Assembly: GCA_041177965.1 (NCBI GenBank)
Contig: JBEGWF010000002.1
Location: 1 to 64,000, forward strand
DNA length: 64,000 bases
Direction: 5' to 3'
DNA from: SXXZ01 sp041177965
Lineage (GTDB): Bacteria > Verrucomicrobiota > Verrucomicrobiia > Limisphaerales > UBA9464
The notes beneath the pieces were generated by a model. It made no database searches. It saw only the letters and a program-made list of their open reading frames with translations, and was not told where the DNA came from. The position numbers and the translations under genes were made by a program. The number at the start of each line of letters is the position of its first letter. The first letter of the stretch is position 1. Positions 34,931-43,881 of the stretch are shown here, piece after piece.

Positions 34931-37900
34931 TCATTCTTCCGACGGGCGGTCCATTCCGCGGATCCGCACAAATTGGGGACTGGTGACGATGGTTTCAATC
35001 GCGCTCTGGACGCGGGCATCGCGGGCGGACAGCTTGCGCTGCAGATCGGCCAGGAGCGGCTCGTCCGACAGCAGCACGCCGCGCCCCAGCGAGTAGCCGA
35101 GGAGCTTGCGACTGAACTGACGCACGAAGGCCTCCTTGCGCTGGTGGGAGAGGTAGCGCCGCAGACCGGCCGCACCCTCGAGCACGGTGCCGTCGGGGGC
35201 CTGGACCCGCACGTCGATCGGCCGGCCGCCGAGATCCCGCTCGCGGAAGCGCCCCACCGCATCGAAGGACTCGAGCGAGAACCCGTAGGCGTCGATCCGG
35301 CGATGGCACCCGGAGCACTTGGGGTCGGTGCTGTGCTTCTCGGTCAGTTGGCGCACGGTGAGTTGCTCGAGCGATTCGTCCTCGGGCAGGCGGGGCACAT
35401 CCTTGGGAGGCTTGGGCAGTTTCTCACCGAGGATCACCTCGCTGATCCAGTTGCCCCTGAGAATCGGGCTGGTCCGCGAGGCCCCCGATTGACGCGCCAG
35501 GGTGGACGCCTGGCCGAGGATGCCACCCCGAGCCATCGATCGGAGACCCGTCACCCGCTTCCATTCGTTGGATCGGGCGAAGCTCACCGAGCTCACCCCG
35601 TAGAATCGGGCCAGGTCGGCGTTCAGGAAGGAGTGGTCGGCATCCAGGATGTCGAGCACCGGGCCGTTGTTCTGGAACAGGTCGGTGAAGAAGCGGACCG
35701 TCTCCTCGCGCATGGCGCCGCGAAGGCCGCGGAACTCGGGGAAATGCCGCTCGCTCTTCTCGTCGAGGCTCTCGAAGTCGTACAGGTGCAGCCAGGCCAG
35801 GGCGAACTCCGTGGCCAAGCGCTCCACCTTGGGATCTTTGAGCATCCGTCGGACCTGGGCCCGCAGGACCTCCGGCCGATGCAGTCGGCCACGGGAGGCC
35901 GCATCCATCAATGCGGCATCGGGGGTCGATGCCCAGAGGAAGTAGCTCAGGCGCGTGGCCAACTCCACGTCGCTGATGCGGGTCGCCGCCACTCCGGGAC
36001 CGGGTTGCTCCGCGCGATACAGGAAGGCCGGCGACACCAGCACTCGCGCCAAGACGCCACGGACCGATTCCTCGTGGGTCAGTCCATCGCCCCGCAGGCG
36101 GACATACAGGCTCCCCAGGGCGTCGATCTCGGACTCCTGCAGCGGCCGGCGATAGGCACGGGCGGCGAAGCCGAAGAGCGATTTCAGGTGGGCGGGCTCG
36201 GTGTCGGCGAGCAGTCGGCGGAACTCGTCGGCCCGGCGACGGATGGGCTCACCCATCGGGGTGAAGGCGCTGGGGTCGGCGTCCTGCGTGGCGAACTGCC
36301 ACAACTGCTCGAAGGCATCGACCAGCTTGAACGCATCCTGGCTGACATAATGCAACTCGGCCCACAGACGCTCCAACTCGGCGGTCTCGGCCGGATCGAG
36401 CATCAATCGGCGCAGGGCGTCGTCCTCGCGATAGAACAAGGTCAGGGTGACCACTTCGTCGACGGGCACGATCTTGGTGTAGCAGAGCGCGGCGGGGAAC
36501 AGCGCCCGGAAGCGTTCCAGGCCCTGATCCCATCGGCGCCGGGCCGCGCCGTCATCGGCCACCAGCACCGGCAGGTCCGACTGCATGGGCAATTCGCCAT
36601 CCGACCAGGTGCCCTTGCCGCCCTTCGTGCTGACCGATCCGGCCACCAACCCGAGCGAAGCGGGACGCTGCGGCAGGATCTGCATCTGGACGCTGGCTTC
36701 CGGACCGGCCGCGGCATCGAGCCCGGCCGTGGCCACGAGTTCACCCCCGGCCGCCCATTCGGCCGGGATCCGAACCTCGATCACCGACGGCGCCTTCACG
36801 CAGAGATCCTGGGGGGCGACGGAGGCTCCGCCGACCGGATGCTTGCCGAACAACGCGGGGTCGGGGCCGGCGGCGCCGGCCGCGGACATGGCCGCCGCGG
36901 AGGGAACGCCCTCGGGTCGCTGCAGGAGGTCGCGGAGCACGGCCCCCAGCAACGGCCCCTGCAGGGAGGTCCATTGGCGACGCAGGACGGCGTCGGGGGA
37001 ATCCTCGACCAATCCCGTCGGTTCGGATGGACCGAACAGCGCCTGGAGTTGGGCGGCCAAGGCACGACGCTCCTCGATCGAACCCGCCGCACGCCAGCGG
37101 GCCAGGAGCGAACCCTCGGGGATCAGGGTCTCCAGCGCCCCGCCGCGGGCCTCGGGCTCGCTGAAGAAATGCCACACCGCCGGGTGACCCAGTCGGTCGG
37201 CATGCGGATTTCCGGCGAGGATCGAAGGGGACACGTCGCCCGACAGGCTCCAGGCCTGCGCGGGATTCCGGGTGTCGGCCAATTGCAGGTCCACCCGGGT
37301 GAGGTCGCAGGAGTGATTGCCATCGCGCGGCCCCACCGACAGGCAGACCACGTCACCCGCACCCACGGGCATCGCGGGGAACGGTCCGAAGCGCACTTCC
37401 TTGGCTCCTTGCGACACGCCCGAGGCGAGCGTCTGGCGCGTGGCCCCGCGGCGCAGTTCGAGCGTCCAGGACACGCCATTGCCGCACTCGGTGTGGGAAT
37501 GCTGCACCAGACCCTCGACCCGCAGCGTGGCACCCAGCGGCGCGCGCCACCCGACGATCACGCGCCGCGAGGGCGACGGGTGGACGGCGACACTGCGGGG
37601 GCGCATCAATCCCGGCACGCGCACCTCGCGATCGGAGGCGTTGGCGGTGACGCTCAGGGCATCGGCACCGGTCCAGCCCTGGATGAACGAATAACCCTGG
37701 GCGCTTTCCATCGACGAGGTCATGTGCCCCTCGATGCGGGTGCCGCCCGGACGCATCCCCAGCGCCTCGAGCCAGGCGGCGAAGGCCTGCGGATCGAGAC
37801 CCTTGGAACGGGCCAGCGCCGTCAGCGCCTCGCCGGAGGGCACCTCGGTCAACCCGGCCGCGGCCTCCAGGCAGGCGCCCGCCTGGGCGAAGAGGGGACC

Positions 37901-39253
37901 GCGTGCCTGATCCATGCGGTGGATCAACGAACGGACCCGGGCGAGCGGAACGTCGGGCCGTCCCGGAACCACCAACCGCGGATTCGACCACAGCGCGAGG
38001 TCCGATTCGGCGCCGTCACCGGCGTCGGAGGCGACCAGAAAGGCGCTCACCTGGCCCGAGGCGTCGGCAACCGGGAACTTGAGGCGCACCTCGCGGGCGG
38101 CGGCCAGCGGCGAGACCGGCACCTGCCAGGCCGTCGGACCATCGCGCTTGCCGATGTGTCCCACGGTGGTGAACCGCCAGACCGCCCGTTGCCACGACTC
38201 CACCACGGAGGCCACGGCGGCTCCCTCGCCCGGCTTGGCCTGCCGCCAACGGGCGCGGACCTGGTCGAGGAGGGGCGACGACGCCTCAGGCTGGTTCAAC
38301 TCGGCCCACAACCGGCCGAGGTAGCGGGCGTTGAGTCCGCGGGTCCGGGCCAGCGCCTCCACGTCGGCCTCCGACCTGCGGGACTTCCCGGAGGCCGAGC
38401 CCCGCCATTCAAGGGTGGCGTCGAAATACTGGGCCAGGGGCAGGACTCCGCCGTCACGCGTGTCGAAACGGATGCCCTGGAGATTCACGGAGGTGCCCCC
38501 GCCATTGCGGGTGTAGCGGCTGTAGAATTCGCGGATCGCGGCGAGGCGCTCCTCGGTCCAGTCGCGCTGCGAGGTGCTGGCCGAGAACCCGAGTCCGTCC
38601 GGAAGGAACACCGCATGACGCGCCACCTCCTTGGCGGCATCGAGGTACTTGGTGACCAGCGAGGGCGACATCACCAGCGACTGGCCCACGTTCATGAAGC
38701 CCTCGCCTGCGGCCGAATCCACGGGAAATTCCCGGGCGGGATCCAGCGTTTCCAAACCGGTCAGGTCGCGGATCGTGTAAGTGTACTCGGCATTGGACAA
38801 CCGGCGCAGCACCACCGGGCCGGGATCGCCCGCGTTCAGCCGGGCCCACCGGTTCAGCAGGACCCGCACACCGCTCGTCAATTGCTCGCGAGACTTGTCG
38901 TCCATCGGGGGCCGGTCCTTCGGCGGCATCTCCCCGAGCGAGACCTGCTCCAGGACCTGCTGCCAAACCTTGGGATCGGTTGGACCCGGGGAGGGCTGCA
39001 TGAAGCGCTCGAGGTCCAGATCGCCCTTGTGCTTGGCGGTGGAGTGGCAATCCAGGCAATGCGCGTCGAAAAGCGCCCGGGTCTTGGTATCGAGCGCCTC
39101 GGCGGCCGTGGTGGAAACCACCGACCCCAGGGCCACCGTCAGCAGGGCTGCGGCCCTCCGACCGACCCTTGCGAGCGTCGCGACCGTGGTCATCGGCCTG
39201 ACCCGCCAACGCCGACTCTGGGGCGACATCGCGCCCTGAAACATCTGGTTCAT
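34931..39253 (-). CDS. DUF1587/1592/1588/1585 giant cytochrome c-like protein
   Basis: About 1440 residues. After a signal segment (LARVGRRAAALLTVALGSVVSTTAAEA) comes a PSD-type heme domain with HCLDCHSTAKHKGDLDLERF, then DUF1587 (RRLSNAEYTYTIRDLTGL). A long middle region of about 800 residues, with lectin-like stretches, leads to DUF1595 (AARAYRRPLQESEIDAL), DUF1592 (RISDVELATRLSYFLWASTPD), DUF1588 (GILGQASTLARQSGASRTSPILRGNWI) and DUF1585 (YGFSLESFDAVGRFRERDLGGRPIDV). CSGCHRR near the C-terminus gives a second heme site. Family members lack an assigned reaction. The ATG at 39253 is preceded by GAAG; a later ATG at 39193 would also keep the signal peptide. The middle insertion makes it larger than the usual 750-1100 residues. 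Confidence 0.92.
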   Translation of the reverse strand: MNQMFQGAMSPQSRRWRVRPMTTVATLARVGRRAAALLTVALGSVVSTTAAEALDTKTRALFDAHCLDCHSTAKHKGDLDLERFMQPSPGPTDPKVWQQVLEQVSLGEMPPKDRPPMDDKSREQLTSGVRVLLNRWARLNAGDPGPVVLRRLSNAEYTYTIRDLTGLETLDPAREFPVDSAAGEGFMNVGQSLVMSPSLVTKYLDAAKEVARHAVFLPDGLGFSASTSQRDWTEERLAAIREFYSRYTRNGGGTSVNLQGIRFDTRDGGVLPLAQYFDATLEWRGSASGKSRRSEADVEALARTRGLNARYLGRLWAELNQPEASSPLLDQVRARWRQAKPGEGAAVASVVESWQRAVWRFTTVGHIGKRDGPTAWQVPVSPLAAAREVRLKFPVADASGQVSAFLVASDAGDGAESDLALWSNPRLVVPGRPDVPLARVRSLIHRMDQARGPLFAQAGACLEAAAGLTEVPSGEALTALARSKGLDPQAFAAWLEALGMRPGGTRIEGHMTSSMESAQGYSFIQGWTGADALSVTANASDREVRVPGLMRPRSVAVHPSPSRRVIVGWRAPLGATLRVEGLVQHSHTECGNGVSWTLELRRGATRQTLASGVSQGAKEVRFGPFPAMPVGAGDVVCLSVGPRDGNHSCDLTRVDLQLADTRNPAQAWSLSGDVSPSILAGNPHADRLGHPAVWHFFSEPEARGGALETLIPEGSLLARWRAAGSIEERRALAAQLQALFGPSEPTGLVEDSPDAVLRRQWTSLQGPLLGAVLRDLLQRPEGVPSAAAMSAAGAAGPDPALFGKHPVGGASVAPQDLCVKAPSVIEVRIPAEWAAGGELVATAGLDAAAGPEASVQMQILPQRPASLGLVAGSVSTKGGKGTWSDGELPMQSDLPVLVADDGAARRRWDQGLERFRALFPAALCYTKIVPVDEVVTLTLFYREDDALRRLMLDPAETAELERLWAELHYVSQDAFKLVDAFEQLWQFATQDADPSAFTPMGEPIRRRADEFRRLLADTEPAHLKSLFGFAARAYRRPLQESEIDALGSLYVRLRGDGLTHEESVRGVLARVLVSPAFLYRAEQPGPGVAATRISDVELATRLSYFLWASTPDAALMDAASRGRLHRPEVLRAQVRRMLKDPKVERLATEFALAWLHLYDFESLDEKSERHFPEFRGLRGAMREETVRFFTDLFQNNGPVLDILDADHSFLNADLARFYGVSSVSFARSNEWKRVTGLRSMARGGILGQASTLARQSGASRTSPILRGNWISEVILGEKLPKPPKDVPRLPEDESLEQLTVRQLTEKHSTDPKCSGCHRRIDAYGFSLESFDAVGRFRERDLGGRPIDVRVQAPDGTVLEGAAGLRRYLSHQRKEAFVRQFSRKLLGYSLGRGVLLSDEPLLADLQRKLSARDARVQSAIETIVTSPQFVRIRGMDRPSEE

Positions 39254-39311
39254 CACACTTCGTTTTCTGCCCGGATTCCTGGATTTCTGACGCCTTGTCC
39301 GCCCTCACCCT

Positions 39312-40526
39312 TCAGATGCGGATGAAGAGGCGCTTCTTCCACAACCACCAGCACATCGCCCAGAAGATCGACAGCACCGCGACCCCTTCTACCGCCGGCG
39401 CAACCACGCCGAAATGGTCGACCCAGAAGGTCTTGCCGAGGTGCGTGCGCAGGTTGTCGCGGAAGAACCCATCCCACAGGTGGCTGGTCACGTACATGAA
39501 GATGGAATTCATGCCCACCACCTGGAGCGGGAAGGTGAGCCACGACTGCTTCAGGCGATCGGCGACCAGATAGAATGCGGTGATCAGCAGGCAGCACCAT
39601 CCGGCGCTGAAGAGCACCCACGACGGCGTCCAGATGCGTTTGACCACCGGGGCGATGCCGGTCTGGTCGAGGATCCACCCCGCACCCAACCCGGCCAATC
39701 CGAACAGACCGATCCGCAGCAACCGCTTGCCGATGCCGACATCCTCGCGCCGCAACCACCCGCCGACGAGCAGGCCGCAGATCATGGTTCCCAGCGTGGG
39801 AATGAAGCTGAGCGTGAGATAGCCACCGCCGTTGTAGAGGAAGGGCTTGGCCCGCGGGAACAGGTTCAGGAACCACACGTCGAAGTGGTGGGCCGGATTG
39901 GCGTTCTTGTTCCAGTGGGCCGCGAACCCGCTCAGGCCGTGCTGTTTCATCCAGTCGGCCGAGACGCCCACGCTGGCCGGATCGAAGTCCGGGCTCGGCA
40001 ACGGGGCGGCGGCGAACCAGGCCCAATAACCGAGGAGGATCGCCACCAGGGCCAGGACCTGTGTCCGCACGCTCCGCCAAGCCAGCAACCAGAGGAAGGT
40101 GTAGCCAAGACCGATCTGCGTGAGCGTGTCCTCGAAGGTGAAATTCGTCTGCGAGGCGTGCGTCGAGCGCAGCGCGATGCCCAGTGCCGACAACGCCAGG
40201 GCCCGCCACAGCGTGTGGAAGAGCATCCGCAGGAACCCCTGATCCGACTGCTGCCGGGAGGCGATGGACCAGGGCAGCGCCATGCCCACCAGGAATGAAA
40301 AGGACGGCTGGATCAGGTCATGGAGCGTGCATCCCTGCCACTCCACGTGGTCCTGATGGTGCGCGAAGAGATGCCACACGCTGTCGGCGGGCATCTTGGC
40401 CGCCACGGCTCCCAGGCGGACCATCTCGCCGGCCATCAACAGCATCACGAACCCGCGGTAGGCGTCCATCGACGCCAGGCGCTGCGGCATGGCCGGGGAT
40501 TTCCCGGCACTGGTGGAAGGAGGCAT
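39312..40526 (-). CDS. DUF5009/HGSNAT-like membrane acyltransferase
   Basis: A 404-residue polytopic membrane protein similar to the bacterial DUF5009/DUF1624 relatives of heparan-alpha-glucosaminide N-acetyltransferase. Its N-terminus has RLASMDAYRGFVMLLMAGEMV, the typical LDxxRGxxxxxM opening, followed by HVEWQGCTLHDLIQPSFSFLVGMALPWS with the conserved His and Asp. About ten hydrophobic helices follow, including WVLFSAGWCCLLITAFYLVAD and GMNSIFMYVTSHLWDGFF. It may transfer acetyl groups to sugars across the membrane. Start choices are a GTG at 40553, ATG at 40526 and ATG at 40490; none has a strong ribosome-binding site. It follows nothing on the same strand closely, and the DUF1592 gene lies 58 bases downstream. 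Confidence 0.85.
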   Translation of the reverse strand: MPPSTSAGKSPAMPQRLASMDAYRGFVMLLMAGEMVRLGAVAAKMPADSVWHLFAHHQDHVEWQGCTLHDLIQPSFSFLVGMALPWSIASRQQSDQGFLRMLFHTLWRALALSALGIALRSTHASQTNFTFEDTLTQIGLGYTFLWLLAWRSVRTQVLALVAILLGYWAWFAAAPLPSPDFDPASVGVSADWMKQHGLSGFAAHWNKNANPAHHFDVWFLNLFPRAKPFLYNGGGYLTLSFIPTLGTMICGLLVGGWLRREDVGIGKRLLRIGLFGLAGLGAGWILDQTGIAPVVKRIWTPSWVLFSAGWCCLLITAFYLVADRLKQSWLTFPLQVVGMNSIFMYVTSHLWDGFFRDNLRTHLGKTFWVDHFGVVAPAVEGVAVLSIFWAMCWWLWKKRLFIRI

Positions 40527-40626
40527 CCACGGGTTGTGACAAGGTTCTCCCACCCGCGCAACCCTGATGGGCGGAACCGGACGGCACCCTCGAGGCCGAT
40601 CCCGAACCCCGGACCCGGTATACGGG

Positions 40627-41052
40627 TCACTTCGGAGGGGACGAGATCTTCGAATTCGTGTTCCTCAACCTCAGACAGAGCGTGCGGATCAGGATCTTGA
40701 GCCAATCCGGAAGCCCATCGAGGGTCTTCGAGAAGGCGGGCCCCGAGATCTTGATCAGTGTGCTGTCGGCCAGAGCCTGGGCGGAGGCGGAGCGCAGGCT
40801 GCCATCCAGGAAGCTCAACTCGCCGATGATCTGGTTCTCGTCCAACGTCTCCAGATCGATCTCGGCCCCGTTTTCCCGACGATAGACGCGCATCTTTCCC
40901 TTTCGGATCAGATACATGGCCCCCGGATAATCGCCCTCGTGGAACAGATGGTCGCCTTTCGCGATGCGAACCATTCCGCCCGAACCTCCTGAATCGGAAG
41001 GCGCGGGCTCCCTTGGGACCTCGTTCCGGCCCGGAGATTCAGAGGATTCCAT
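40627..41052 (-). CDS. cyclic nucleotide-binding domain protein
   Basis: A 141-residue single-domain CNB protein. After a Ser/Pro/Gly-rich 26-residue tail the fold begins VRIAKGDHLFHEGDYPGAMYLIRKGKMRVYRRENGAEIDLETL, then GELSFLDGSLRSASAQALADSTLIKIS, the phosphate-binding cassette region. The usual Arg of a cAMP-binding cassette (GE-x-A-L-x-x-x-x-R) is changed: GELSFLDGSLRSASA has a Gly-Glu and an Arg but not the classical spacing, so ligand binding is uncertain. There is no DNA-binding domain, so it is not a CRP-type regulator. It may act as a signal-dependent adaptor. Divergent from the DUF3445 gene by 86 bases. Confidence 0.82.
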   Translation of the reverse strand: MESSESPGRNEVPREPAPSDSGGSGGMVRIAKGDHLFHEGDYPGAMYLIRKGKMRVYRRENGAEIDLETLDENQIIGELSFLDGSLRSASAQALADSTLIKISGPAFSKTLDGLPDWLKILIRTLCLRLRNTNSKISSPPK

Positions 41053-41138
41053 CCGCCCAAGATCACCGATCCGACCCCTTCAGTCCACTGCAGGATCCCG
41101 GCATTGGCGGATCCCCTCGACCGGGGCACCGTCGCAGC

Positions 41139-41969
41139 ATGGAACCGGTCCTCCCCGAAACCCTGGCCCAGCGTTTGTTCAGCGACGACGACTTCGCGTT
41201 CCGCTTCGGCATGCAACGACCCGGTCAGGAGTGGTTCCACTGGGATCGCCCCGATCCGGAGTCCCTCCAGGATCGCCGCCGCTGGTTGTCCGAAGAACCC
41301 GGTCGACATCTGGCGTGGACTCCCGAGGCCCTTCCCGTCCTGGAAGAAACGGAAAACCTGTTTCCCGGACGCACCGATGGACCCGGCATCGTGGGCGAAC
41401 CGCAGCCAGCGGATCGCCTCAGGAGCCTGTCCCTGCGCTGGGAGCCGGACCTGCTGCTCCTGCGACAAGACGCATCGGGGGAGTTCCGTCTGGTGGCCGG
41501 GGTCGTCTGTTTCCCATCGGCCTGGGATCTTCGCGAGAAGATCGGCAAGACCGTCGAAGCCATCCACGCCGGAGTCCCCACCCTGAACGCCACCCTGGGA
41601 TCCCGGATCCACACCTTCCTCGATCGACTCCCGCCGGGGCAGACCTTCGAACGCGACAACTGGGGACTGGCGGCCCACGGCGAGCGCAACGCCCACCCCG
41701 ATCGGGCCCTGCCCCGACTGACGGCCGAGGCCACTCTTGAGACCACCTGGCTGCGACTCGAGCATCAGGCCTTCCGCATGCTGCCCCGAAGCCGCGGCCT
41801 CCTCTTCGCCATCCACCTCTCCGTGCACCCTTTGGATCGGGTGCTACGAACCCCTGAAGACTCCCGACGCCTGTCCTCCCAACTCCGCTCCATGCCCGAC
41901 GCCATCGCTGCCTACAAGGGCATCCTGCAGGCCCGCGAGACGCTGATCCGCCAGCTCGAGCAGGAGTGA
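41139..41969 (+). CDS. DUF3445 protein (heme-dependent oxidative N-demethylase-like)
   Basis: A 276-residue protein of family DUF3445, related to the HODM heme-dependent oxidative N-demethylases. Key phrases are FRFGMQRPGQEWFHWD, LAGVVCFPSAWDLREKIGKTVEAIHAGVPTLN with the conserved W and K, RDNWGLAA, TWLRLEHQAFRMLPRSRGLLFAIH with Glu and Arg of the heme pocket, and MPDAIAAYKGI. Such enzymes oxidise small alkylamines using a PAS-like heme site. The ATG at 41139 (MEPVLPETLAQRLF) is the family-like start; upstream the frame is open for 42 codons. The next 691 bases contain no gene, only repeats. Confidence 0.85.
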   Translation: MEPVLPETLAQRLFSDDDFAFRFGMQRPGQEWFHWDRPDPESLQDRRRWLSEEPGRHLAWTPEALPVLEETENLFPGRTDGPGIVGEPQPADRLRSLSLRWEPDLLLLRQDASGEFRLVAGVVCFPSAWDLREKIGKTVEAIHAGVPTLNATLGSRIHTFLDRLPPGQTFERDNWGLAAHGERNAHPDRALPRLTAEATLETTWLRLEHQAFRMLPRSRGLLFAIHLSVHPLDRVLRTPEDSRRLSSQLRSMPDAIAAYKGILQARETLIRQLEQE

Positions 41970-42001
41970 GATATCCTTCACTCGGGGCGCCAGCAGAACC
42001 G

Positions 42002-42621
42002 GACCGGAGAGATCACTGGAACACCGACATCCTTCCCTCCTCGCACGACCACGCGAACGCCTCGCCTATCCCCACATTCCCTGCGAGTGCAGGATCACTC
42101 CCGCGGAACCCACCCTAGCGTTGAAACCCCATCCAGCGACCTGTCAGGAATCGTTGGACGGACCCCTTCTGTGTAAATATGCGGGACCGACCCCATGCCA
42201 AAGCGGAGCCCCCCCCAATCGCAGCGGAGCGGGACCGACCCGAAACCCGCTCGGGAAGCGATCACCCCTCTCCCCCTTCGCGCGACAGCGCGAAAGCCCA
42301 GCCTCGTTCGAGCTTCCCTGCGGACGACGACCCTGTACCGCGGAGCCCACCCCAACCGCAGCGGAGCGGGACCGACCCGAAGCCCACTCGGGAAGCGATC
42401 ACCTCTCTCCCCCTCGCGCGACAGCGCGAAAGCCCAGCCTCGCACGAGCTTCCTTGCGGGCGCTGGGTCGGTCCCGCGGAGCCCCCCCAATCGCAGCGGA
42501 GCGGGATCGACCCGAAGCCCGCTCGGGAAGCGATCACCCCCTCCCCCTCGCGCGACAGCGCGAAAGCACCGCCTCGTTCGAGCTTCCTTGCGGGCGCTGG
42601 GTCGGTCCCGCGGAGCCCACC
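42002..42621 (+). repeat. 132-bp intergenic repeat family, locus 4 (about four units, interrupted)
   Basis: A diverged unit ends with CCCGCGGAACCC at 42100. Three better-preserved units follow, with starts at about 42200, 42338, 42473 and a closing start at 42607, spaced 134-136 bases. Blocks are CGCAGCGGAGCGGGA, CTCGGGAAGCGATCA, CGCGCGACAGCGCG and CGAGCTTCCTTGCGGGCG. Between about 42113 and 42200 the array is broken by unrelated DNA containing the REP-like motif. It fills the gap between the DUF3445 gene and thiH. Confidence 0.88.
42160..42194 (+). repeat. REP-like motif, copy 2
   Basis: GGACCCC, five bases, TGTAAATA, three bases, GGGACCGACCCC, matching the motif at 19562-19595 on the other strand in block order and content. 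It sits within a roughly 88-base segment that interrupts a 132-bp repeat unit, as if inserted there. Confidence 0.55.
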
Positions 42622-42660
42622 TGCTTGATTGCAACCACTCCCCGGCTATCGTCGGCGGAC

Positions 42661-43863
42661 ATGAGTTTCGTCGAGGCCTTCCGCGCCTTGCCTTTGGAGG
42701 GATTGCTGAGTCAAGCCAGGTCGGCCGACGCCGAACGGGTGGACTCCATGCTCCGGCGTGGACCGTCGTCCCTGGGTGATTTCGCCACCCTGCTCTCACC
42801 GGCGGCCGCCACCCGATTGGAAGAACTGTGCCGGCGCTCCCAGGCCCTCACCCGCCAGCGGTTCGGCAAGACCATCCGCCTGTTCGCACCGCTGTACCTG
42901 AGCAACGAGTGCATCAACAACTGCGCCTACTGCGGCTTCTCCCGCGACAACCCCATCCTGCGGGTCACCCTGGCGAAGGCGGAGGTCGAACGCGAAGCCC
43001 AAGCCCTCGCGGGTCAAGGGTTCCGCAACATCCTGCTCGTGGCCGGAGAACACCCCAAGTTCGTCTCCAACGGCTACATGGCCGACTGCGTCCGGGCCCT
43101 GCACCCGTTCATTCCTTCGCTGTCGCTCGAAGTCGGCCCCATGGAAACGGACGAATATCGACCGCTGGTCCAAGCCGGCGCCGAGGGACTGGTGGTGTAT
43201 CAGGAGACCTACGACCGCGAGGTCTACGCCCGCATGCACACGCTGGGACCCAAGCGCGATTTCGATTGGCGTCTGGCCACACCGGAACGGGCCTACGAAG
43301 CCGGATTCCGACGCCTGGGCATCGGAGCGCTGTATGGTCTTGCCGACTGGCGACAGGAGGCGATCTCGGTGGCCGCCCACGCCGCCTGGCTGCTCAAGCA
43401 CTGTTGGAAAGCCCAGGTCACCGTCTCGCTGCCACGACTCCGCCCCTGCGCCGGTGAATTCCAACCCCTGACCGGGTTCCAGGATCGCGACCTCGTCCAG
43501 GTGATCACCGCGCTGCGGCTCTTCCTGCCCGACGTGGGCCTGGTGCTCTCCACCCGCGAACCGGCCTCCCTGCGCGACGGACTCCTGCCCCTGGGCATCA
43601 CCCACGCCAGCGCGGGCAGCCACACCGAACCCGGTGGCTACACCGGTGCCGGCAAGGACGCGATCCACCACACCGTGCGCGGCCGCATCGAGGCCCTGGC
43701 CCCGGATGCCCCCGAACGCACGGCCGCCGAAGGCCGGGCGACCAATGCCACCGGCCAGTTCGACATCGCCGACGACCGTTCACCGGCCGATGTGGCCCAG
43801 GTGATCCGACGCCTCGGGTACGAACCGGTATGGAAGGACTGGGACGCCGCACTGTCGGAGTGA
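42661..43863 (+). CDS. thiH: 2-iminoacetate synthase ThiH-like radical SAM protein
   Basis: A 400-residue radical SAM enzyme. The cluster motif CINNCAYC has Cys84, Cys88 and Cys91 (CX3CX2C), followed by GFSRDNPILRVTL. Later ThiH-like features are FRNILLVAGEHPKFV, SLEVGPMETDEYRPLVQAGAEGLVVYQETYDREVY, GIGALYGLADWRQE and SLPRLRPCAG. The BATS domain lies in the C-terminal third. ThiH cleaves tyrosine to make dehydroglycine for the thiazole of thiamine. No thiG, thiS or thiF is adjacent and I see no TPP riboswitch, so it stands alone. The ATG at 42661 is right after the repeat array; the frame is open 180 codons upstream through the repeats, which is not coding. Confidence 0.9.
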   Translation: MSFVEAFRALPLEGLLSQARSADAERVDSMLRRGPSSLGDFATLLSPAAATRLEELCRRSQALTRQRFGKTIRLFAPLYLSNECINNCAYCGFSRDNPILRVTLAKAEVEREAQALAGQGFRNILLVAGEHPKFVSNGYMADCVRALHPFIPSLSLEVGPMETDEYRPLVQAGAEGLVVYQETYDREVYARMHTLGPKRDFDWRLATPERAYEAGFRRLGIGALYGLADWRQEAISVAAHAAWLLKHCWKAQVTVSLPRLRPCAGEFQPLTGFQDRDLVQVITALRLFLPDVGLVLSTREPASLRDGLLPLGITHASAGSHTEPGGYTGAGKDAIHHTVRGRIEALAPDAPERTAAEGRATNATGQFDIADDRSPADVAQVIRRLGYEPVWKDWDAALSE

Positions 43864-43881
43864 GCCGCTCACCCCGACCGC

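Noticed and set aside
34637..39325. 1562-codon open frame on the plus strand
   Set aside because: It is antisense to the DUF1592/DUF1585 gene. High GC makes the opposite strand poor in stops, and the translation is rich in Arg, Gly, Pro and His with no domain.
42121..42660. 180-codon open extension upstream of thiH
   Set aside because: It reads through the repeat array and a REP-like segment. The ThiH family start fits 42661.
42600..42660. Possible TPP riboswitch before thiH
   Set aside because: No CTGAGA-type conserved core; the region is repeat end plus a short linker.
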